The notes beneath the pieces were generated by a model, which made no database searches, was not told the origin of the DNA, and worked only from the letters and a program-made list of their open reading frames with translations. Position numbers and translations under genes: made by a program. 64,000 bases of DNA from Virgisporangium aurantiacum (GTDB taxonomy: Bacteria > Actinomycetota > Actinomycetes > Mycobacteriales > Micromonosporaceae). The stretch is taken from the NCBI RefSeq assembly GCF_016863635.1, contig NZ_BOPG01000071.1, forward strand, positions 62,001-126,000. Direction: 5' to 3'. Numbering within the stretch: position 1 is the first letter of the stretch; the number at the start of each line of letters is the position of its first letter. Shown piece after piece: positions 59,504 to 64,000 of this stretch.

Positions 59504-60904
59504 ATGAGTGACGCACGCACGCGGAGTCTCCTGCTGGTCGGGCCGTTCATGGCGCAGGCCGACGTCACCATCGCCAACGTCGCGACGCCGTCGATCCACG
59601 AGGATCTCGGCGCGTCGGGTGCGTTGCTGGAACTGGTCGTCGGCGGCTACCTGATCGCGTTCGCGGTGCTGCTGATCACCGGTGCGCGGCTGGGCCAGAT
59701 CCACGGCTACGGCCGGATGTTCCTGCTCGGCGTGGGGCTGTTCACCGTCGCGTCGTTGCTGTGCGGTCTCGCGCCGACCCCGACGGCGCTCGTCGCCGCC
59801 CGGATCCTGCAGGGCTTCGGCGCCGCGCTCATGTTTCCGCAGACGCTCACCGGCATCCAGGTCACCCTCGACGGCCGTGAACGCGTGCGCGCGATCGGCC
59901 GGTACGCGATCGCGCTGTCCAGCGGCGCGGTGGCCGGGCAGCTGCTCGGTGGGCTGCTGGTCTCCGCCGACATCGCGGGCACGCAGTGGCGCGCCGTGTT
60001 TCTCGTCAACGTGCCGGTCGGCCTGCTGGTGATCGTCGCCGGGCTGCGGTATTTACCGGTGGACGCCCACCGCGTGGCCCGTCGCCTCGATCTGCCCGGT
60101 GTGGCCGTCCTGTCCGTCGCCCTCGGGCTGCTCGTCGTGCCGCTGGTGGTGGGCCGCGACGTCGGCTGGCCGGCGTGGACCTGGGTGTGCCTGGCGTTGG
60201 CCGGGCCGGCGTTCGCCGGTTTCGTCGTCGTTCAGCGGCGGATCGCGGCCCGGGGCGGCGAGCCGTTGGTGGCGGTGGGTGTGCTGGGTCGGCCGGCGGT
60301 CTCGGCGGCGCTCGTGACGCTGATGGTCGCCACCGGCACCTACTACGCGCTGCTGTTCACGGTCGCCCAGTATCTGCAGCACGGCCGGGGGTACAGCCCG
60401 GCCGTGTCGGGCCTGACGCTGGTGCCGTGGGTGGCCGCCTTCGGGCTCGCCGGCCAACTCGTGCGGCGCCTGCCCGTGGACGCCGTGCGGCGCGCGCCGG
60501 CGGCCGGTTGTGTGCTGCTCGGCGTCACCTATCTGGCGATCGCCGGGGTGACCGTCAGCGGCCACCGTTCGTTGCCGCCGCTGGTCGTGTTGTTCGCCGT
60601 CGGCGGGCTCGGCCTGGGTGTGCAGTTCAGCGCGCTCATCGCGCACCTGACCGCCGCGGTGCCGCCGCGGCACGCCGCCGAGATCAGCGGCGTCAGCGGG
60701 ACCGTGATGCTGATCGGCGGCGCGGTCAGCATCGCGACGTTCGGCACCCTCTACCTCGCCCTGGCGTCGCACCCGACGACCGCGTTCGGGGTGACGACCG
60801 TGGGGCTGGCCGCCGCCGCGCTGACCGCCGGCGCGGCGGCGTACCGGGCCACCCGCACCTCCGGGGAGGTCATTGCTGCGCGCCGTCGCCCGGTTGCGGC
60901 TTGA
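59504..60904 (+). CDS. MFS transporter (DHA2, 14-helix type)
   Basis: A 466-residue multidrug-type exporter of the DHA2/EmrB-like group. It begins SLLLVGPFMAQADVTIANVA, the usual D1-type motif of helix 1, and contains ARILQGFGAALMFPQTLTGI (helix 4) and ALSSGAVAGQLLGGLLVSAD (motif C, helix 5). About 14 helices can be counted. ATG 59504 precedes this directly. Its 3' end overlaps the convergent TetR gene by 35 nt. Confidence 0.92.
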   Translation: MSDARTRSLLLVGPFMAQADVTIANVATPSIHEDLGASGALLELVVGGYLIAFAVLLITGARLGQIHGYGRMFLLGVGLFTVASLLCGLAPTPTALVAARILQGFGAALMFPQTLTGIQVTLDGRERVRAIGRYAIALSSGAVAGQLLGGLLVSADIAGTQWRAVFLVNVPVGLLVIVAGLRYLPVDAHRVARRLDLPGVAVLSVALGLLVVPLVVGRDVGWPAWTWVCLALAGPAFAGFVVVQRRIAARGGEPLVAVGVLGRPAVSAALVTLMVATGTYYALLFTVAQYLQHGRGYSPAVSGLTLVPWVAAFGLAGQLVRRLPVDAVRRAPAAGCVLLGVTYLAIAGVTVSGHRSLPPLVVLFAVGGLGLGVQFSALIAHLTAAVPPRHAAEISGVSGTVMLIGGAVSIATFGTLYLALASHPTTAFGVTTVGLAAAALTAGAAAYRATRTSGEVIAARRRPVAA

Positions 60905-61478
60905 CGTCCAGCCGGCGGTTGACCGCGTTGCGGGCGCGGGTCAGGGCGTCCGTGCGCCCGAGCAACTGGCGATCGTGATTCGCCTGAAGCAGCATGGCAT
61001 GGAGCTCGAAGACGAGCTGCTCGACGTCCGTGTCCGACGGAAGTTCCCGCAGGCGCACCGCGAGTTCGATGTCGCGTTGGAGCAGGGCCTCGGCTCGGGC
61101 GACGGCGTCTTCGACCGCGTCTCGGACGGGTCCGGACCGGCCATCAAGTTCGCTCGCGGCGGCAACGAAGAAGCATCCGCCCTCGAATATCTCCAGGTAG
61201 TCGATCCACGACGACATCAGCGTCCGAAGTCGCGCGAGCCCGGCGGGCTGCTGCTCGGCAGGCAGCGAAACCTCCTGCTTGAAGACCTCCGATGCGGCCG
61301 CAACGATCGCGAGCTGGAGCTCCTGCTTGGTGCCGAAGAGGGTCTGAATGCCACTTTTGCTGGTGCGCAGGGCCTCCGCCAAGCGTCCGAGCGTCAGGCT
61401 GTCGAGGCCTTCGGCCGATGCCATGTGCACCGCGCGATCGACGATCGCGCCGCGGCGTGCGTCGCCTGTCCGGGTCAT
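60870..61478 (-). CDS. TetR-family transcriptional regulator
   Basis: A 202-residue TetR repressor. Helix-turn-helix at about 10-55: IVDRAVHMASAEGLDSLTLG, RLAEALRTSKSGIQTLFGTK. The ligand domain includes SWIDYLEIFEGGCFFVAAAS, as in the TetR_C_6/YxaF-like group that often senses aromatic or quinone-like compounds. ATG 61478 lies next to the divergent promoter with two palindromes, which should be its operators. Target: the SnoaL-DUF3237 operon and itself; the MFS exporter on the other side may also belong. Confidence 0.93.
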   Translation of the reverse strand: MTRTGDARRGAIVDRAVHMASAEGLDSLTLGRLAEALRTSKSGIQTLFGTKQELQLAIVAAASEVFKQEVSLPAEQQPAGLARLRTLMSSWIDYLEIFEGGCFFVAAASELDGRSGPVRDAVEDAVARAEALLQRDIELAVRLRELPSDTDVEQLVFELHAMLLQANHDRQLLGRTDALTRARNAVNRRLDVKPQPGDGAQQ

Positions 61479-61481
61479 GGA

Positions 61482-61491
61482 TACGATCGTA
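61482..61491. promoter_or_regulatory. Secondary TetR operator (palindrome)
   Basis: TACGATCGTA is a perfect 10-bp palindrome 3 nt from the TetR start codon and shares TACG and CGTA ends with the main operator at 61500-61531. Confidence 0.5.
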
Positions 61492-61499
61492 CCCAACTA

Positions 61500-61542
61500 T
61501 ACGGTCGTACGTATTGACACGTACGACCGTACCTCCTAGCGT
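61500..61542 (+). promoter_or_regulatory. TetR main operator overlapping a strong sigma-70-type promoter
   Basis: TACGGTCGTACG (61500-61511) and CGTACGACCGTA (61520-61531) are perfect 12-bp inverted arms with an 8-nt spacer. The -35 hexamer TTGACA (61514-61519) lies inside the spacer, and TAGCGT (61537-61542) follows after exactly 17 nt as -10. Repressor binding would cover the core promoter of the SnoaL-DUF3237 genes. This is the clearest operator-promoter in the window. Confidence 0.85.
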
Positions 61543-61567
61543 TGGTCCATCCGACGTGAGGAGTTCC

Positions 61568-61975
61568 ATGTCCACCCAATCGACGACCCAGGACCTTTCC
61601 GCGATCGCGAAGCGGTACTTCGCCGCGTGGGAGGCGCACGACGTCGACGCGATCGTTGCTCTCCATACACCCGACTCGCAGTTCCAGGCCCACGGTCGCG
61701 GCACCGCGGTCCATGGCCGGGAGGCCCTGCGGCGTGAGTTCGCGCATGTCTTCGAGCTCTACCCGGGATTCGGCTTCGACGAGCGACGCCTGCTGTTCGG
61801 TCCCGGCCATTGGGTCCTGGACTGGACGCTGACGTTCCAGCGACCCGACGAGGAGCGTCGTGGTGTTCACTGCCTCGACGTCGTCGAGGTGGCACCGGAC
61901 GGCCTCGTCGCGCGGAAGGACACCTTCTTCGACTTCGCCGAGCTGAAGGCCGCGTTCGAGGGCAGGGCCAGGTGA
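61568..61975 (+). CDS. SnoaL-like (NTF2-fold) protein
   Basis: A 135-residue NTF2-fold protein: IAKRYFAAWEAHDVDAIVAL, TAVHGREALRREFAHVFELY and HCLDVVEVAPDGLVARKDTF. The fold hosts polyketide cyclases, isomerases and small hydrolases; the pocket residues cannot be assigned. It is the first gene after the TetR-controlled promoter and overlaps the DUF3237-like gene by GTGA. Together they probably transform or degrade the TetR ligand. Confidence 0.88.
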   Translation: MSTQSTTQDLSAIAKRYFAAWEAHDVDAIVALHTPDSQFQAHGRGTAVHGREALRREFAHVFELYPGFGFDERRLLFGPGHWVLDWTLTFQRPDEERRGVHCLDVVEVAPDGLVARKDTFFDFAELKAAFEGRAR

Positions 61976-62472
61976 GTGCCACCGACACGACCACGCCACT
62001 GTTCGATCGGGCGTTGCTCGACGCGTTGCCCGTCGAACATCTCTGCGATCTCAGCATCGACCTCGAGCCGGCCCAGATGATCTCGACCCCGCTCGGTACC
62101 CGCATGACCTTCGTGACCAAAGGCGGCCGGTTCAACGGGCCCGGCTTCCGGGGTCAGATGCTCGCCGGAGGCGGCGACTGGGTATGGCTCGGAACCGACG
62201 GAATCAGTCGCATGGACGTTCGCGCGACCCTGCGCACCCACGACGGTGTCCTCATCCACTACGAGTCGAACGGAGTACTCCGGTTCCCGCCCGACGGCCG
62301 ACAGCGCCTGGCCGCCGGGGAGCGGCTGTCGGTCGACGAGAGCTATGTGCGACCTACACCGAGGTTCGAGACATCCGACGAGCGCTACTCATGGCTCTGC
62401 GGGCTCGTCGTGGTCGGCTACGGCGAATACGGTCAAGGCCGCATCGACCATCGGATGTATCGGATTCTGTAG
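61972..62472 (+). CDS. DUF3237-family protein
   Basis: A 166-residue small beta-barrel protein of DUF3237 type: IDLEPAQMISTPLGTRMTFV, GRFNGPGFRGQMLAGGGDW and RMDVRATLRTHDGVLIHYES, with ERYSWLCGLVVVGYGEY near the end. Members are found in aromatic or drug-metabolism loci with unknown activity. The GTG start overlaps the SnoaL stop by 4 nt. Confidence 0.85.
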   Translation: MSATDTTTPLFDRALLDALPVEHLCDLSIDLEPAQMISTPLGTRMTFVTKGGRFNGPGFRGQMLAGGGDWVWLGTDGISRMDVRATLRTHDGVLIHYESNGVLRFPPDGRQRLAAGERLSVDESYVRPTPRFETSDERYSWLCGLVVVGYGEYGQGRIDHRMYRIL

Positions 62473-62617
62473 CCACGCCGGACGCGGCCCCCGCTCGGCG
62501 GAGTCCAATTGTTGCTTGCCGCGACCGGTCGGGTCCCTGCACGTGATCGGGTGACCGCCATCCATTTGCGAACCGAACAGGTTCTCCCGGTGGTCGCCGA
62601 CTCCCTACGATGGCCAT

Positions 62618-63070
62618 GTGGTCGAGTACTACAGCGACGACTCGGTGCAGATCACGTCCGACATCCTCCGGGTGGACGGTCGCACCTACCCGCTGCGGGA
62701 GCTCGTCCGGGTGTGGCACGTTCGCGGTCGCCGGTCGTGGCGGAGGCTGGCCAATCGTGGCATGCTCGCCGCGGCGGTGATCGGCCCCCTGGTCGCGGCC
62801 GCGATCGGCGTCCTGATCGCCATCCTGTTGAGTACGTCCTTTGGCGTGACCGTCGCGATCGTCGGCGTCTGCTGCCTGCTCGGGTTTTGCGCCGTCCCGG
62901 TCGCCGACATTCTTCTCAACCGGTTGGACCGCTCCTACGACCGGGGCGCCCGCAAGCTGGAGATCTGGGCGACCTGGCACGGTCGGGCGGTGGTGTTGCT
63001 GACGACCGACGACGCGCACCGGTTCGGCCAGATCTACCGCGCGCTGCAACGGGCGATGGAATCCGGATGA
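62618..63070 (+). CDS. DUF6232-like small membrane protein
   Basis: A 150-residue protein: a beta-rich N-terminal part (YYSDDSVQITSDILRVDGRT and YPLRELVRVWHVRGRR), two membrane helices (about 50-72 and 76-98) and a C-terminal cytoplasmic part with TTDDAHRFGQIYRALQRAM. This is the DUF6232 pattern of actinomycetes, role unknown. GTG 62618 is the likely start. Convergent with the XRE-like gene, 21-nt gap. Confidence 0.8.
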   Translation: MVEYYSDDSVQITSDILRVDGRTYPLRELVRVWHVRGRRSWRRLANRGMLAAAVIGPLVAAAIGVLIAILLSTSFGVTVAIVGVCCLLGFCAVPVADILLNRLDRSYDRGARKLEIWATWHGRAVVLLTTDDAHRFGQIYRALQRAMESG

Positions 63071-63091
63071 CCGACGCGCGGTCGTCGGTCG

Positions 63092-63847
63092 TCAGCAACC
63101 ACCGGCATTCCGCAAGCCGTCTCGGTAGTGCAGTGCCGCACGCAGCTGCTCGTCGTCCAACCGGCGTGCCGCCCACGCAAGTTCGACGAGGTCCGCCGGC
63201 CACGGATACCGCATGTCCCACGGAAGTTCGGCCACGCGCAGGCCGAGCAGCGCCGCCAGCTCGCCGACCGGGATTGCGGTCACCCGCGCGAACGCGTTGA
63301 CGCAATCGTCGTCCAGCGGTAATCGCCCCGCACAGGCCAGCGCGTACGTCTCGGTGTCCAAGTGGCGGCCGCCGCCGAGTTCTTGCAGCAGCACTCCGTT
63401 GATCCGTATGTTGCGGTTGCTCAGCAGTCGTCGCAAGATCAGGCCGGGCGTCACGCTTCTCCTGCCGTCGGACGGGAACGGCCGGGTGCGTGGCCTCGCA
63501 CGCGACGGCAATCCGTCGACGAACCGACGCAGCCGAGCGCGCGCCTGGACGTCCATGGTGTGGGCGCCCCAGATCAACAGCGAACCGACCTCGTCAGACC
63601 CGTTCAGTTCGGCCGGCGCCAGGTCATCCGGCACACCGCGGGCGGCTATCAGGAACAGATCGGCGGCGTGCAGGCCCAGTGTCGGCGCAAGGCGACGCAG
63701 CAGCGGATCGTCCGGCACACCTCCGCCGAGGACCGCGTCGATCCGAGCGAGGAGAACTCCTGCGGCTTCAGCGAGGCCGGCCGCACGCAACCCCCGATGC
63801 TCCAGCAACCGGGCGAGGCGAGCGCCGAAGGGCGGCAGATCGGTCAC
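63092..63847 (-). CDS. XRE-like helix-turn-helix protein
   Basis: A 251-residue cytoplasmic protein with a Cro/C1-type fold near the N-terminus (ARLARLLEHRGLRAAGLAEA, then GVPDDPLLRRLAPTLGLH) and a second similar unit at about 155-215 (RRLLSNRNIRINGVLLQELG, DDDCVNAFARVTAIPVGELA). This two-unit arrangement occurs in actinomycete regulators of unknown target. GTG 63847 fits the fold start; the longer frame to 63931 runs through a strong hairpin and is unlikely. Confidence 0.78.
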   Translation of the reverse strand: MTDLPPFGARLARLLEHRGLRAAGLAEAAGVLLARIDAVLGGGVPDDPLLRRLAPTLGLHAADLFLIAARGVPDDLAPAELNGSDEVGSLLIWGAHTMDVQARARLRRFVDGLPSRARPRTRPFPSDGRRSVTPGLILRRLLSNRNIRINGVLLQELGGGRHLDTETYALACAGRLPLDDDCVNAFARVTAIPVGELAALLGLRVAELPWDMRYPWPADLVELAWAARRLDDEQLRAALHYRDGLRNAGGC

Positions 63848-63903
63848 CCGGACACGGTAGACCGACACCGACTGCGGTCGGCCCGGTCGTTCACGTCCAC
63901 ACC

Positions 63904-63947
63904 CGGGAGACCCCGGCGGATGCTCGGGCACCTGCCGGGGTCTCCCG
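63904..63947. terminator. Strong GC hairpin near right edge
   Basis: CGGGAGACCCCGGC (63904-63917) and GCCGGGGTCTCCCG (63934-63947) pair perfectly over 14 bp with a 16-nt loop, followed on the plus strand by a TTCGGG-rich stretch. It probably ends a gene entering from the right on the minus strand, since the XRE-like gene starts 57 nt to its left. The last 53 nt hold no identifiable gene. Confidence 0.65.
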
Positions 63948-64000
63948 TTCCGGGTTTCGGGTTCGGGCTTCGGTGTGCGGTCTTCTTGTCAGGGCCTTGG

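Noticed and set aside
59412..59516. Extended N-terminus of the TfoX-like protein
   Set aside because: The extra 35 codons are Arg/Gly-rich, overlap the divergent MFS start and lack a ribosome site; the family begins at the later Met.

Overview
The window is very GC-rich DNA with strong G/C bias at third codon positions, frequent GTG and TTG starts with GGAGG-type ribosome binding sites, Tat and lipoprotein signals, two SigE-type ECF sigma factors, an AfsR/SARP-like regulator, a STAND regulator and many TetR/AraC/PadR/HxlR regulators. This is a filamentous actinomycete chromosome. The family mix (SARP-NB-ARC-TPR, SigE-type sigma factors, GPP34, DUF6232-like, rhamnogalacturonan esterase) fits Micromonosporales such as Actinoplanes or Dactylosporangium, but the species cannot be told from the sequence. 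About 60 genes are supported. No rRNA, complete tRNA, CRISPR array or intact insertion sequence was seen.

Layout. 1-10.7 kb: the membrane N-terminus of a probable GGDEF protein cut by the window edge, a Tat-secreted SGNH esterase behind a LacI-type palindrome, a SigE sigma factor with its membrane partner, GPP34, a uridine-kinase-like P-loop enzyme, a lipoprotein, a broken secreted GH3 beta-glucosidase, an AraC regulator that seems to have lost part of its sensor domain, a double GNAT and an SDR. 10.7-16 kb: a sensor kinase / response regulator / MmpL operon, then a free-standing Lrp/AsnC ligand-binding domain coupled to a membrane protein. 16-29.9 kb: HxlR-methyltransferase opposite a quinone-type oxidoreductase, VOC protein, nitrilase remnant, AfsR-like regulator, M28 peptidase, a self-regulating PadR-ABC-FtsX operon, a secreted protein, and a glycosyltransferase opposite TetR.

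29.9-35.2 kb: an operon of acyltransferase, acyl-CoA dehydrogenase/oxidase-like protein and ketosynthase III, facing an MFS exporter; this looks like a small acyl-chain pathway. 35.2-39.6 kb: an XRE-NB-ARC-TPR regulator diverging from an Hsp70-like ATPase that carries a membrane anchor and an outer beta-rich domain, with three 10-bp repeats between them. 39.7-44.6 kb: MFS transporter, then a four-gene lipoprotein/adaptor/MacB-type ABC export operon. 44.7-50.9 kb: second SigE sigma/membrane-partner pair, and a tightly packed metallo-beta-lactamase-fold / DJ-1 / endonuclease-phosphatase operon diverging from AraC. 51-53.7 kb: AraC plus two coupled NmrA-like proteins.

53.8-55.9 kb is an island of lower GC with a long inverted repeat, a decayed tRNA-Ser-like 3' end (possible attachment-site scar), a small membrane protein and an acidic calcium-binding-repeat protein. 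56-64 kb returns to normal composition: cytochrome P450, small cysteine-rich protein, RlpA-like cell-wall protein, lipoprotein, TfoX-like protein, MFS, and a TetR gene opposite a SnoaL-DUF3237 operon whose promoter lies inside a perfect 12-bp inverted repeat. Recurrent small internal deletions in otherwise recognisable genes (GH3, AraC, nitrilase) are a theme of the left half.
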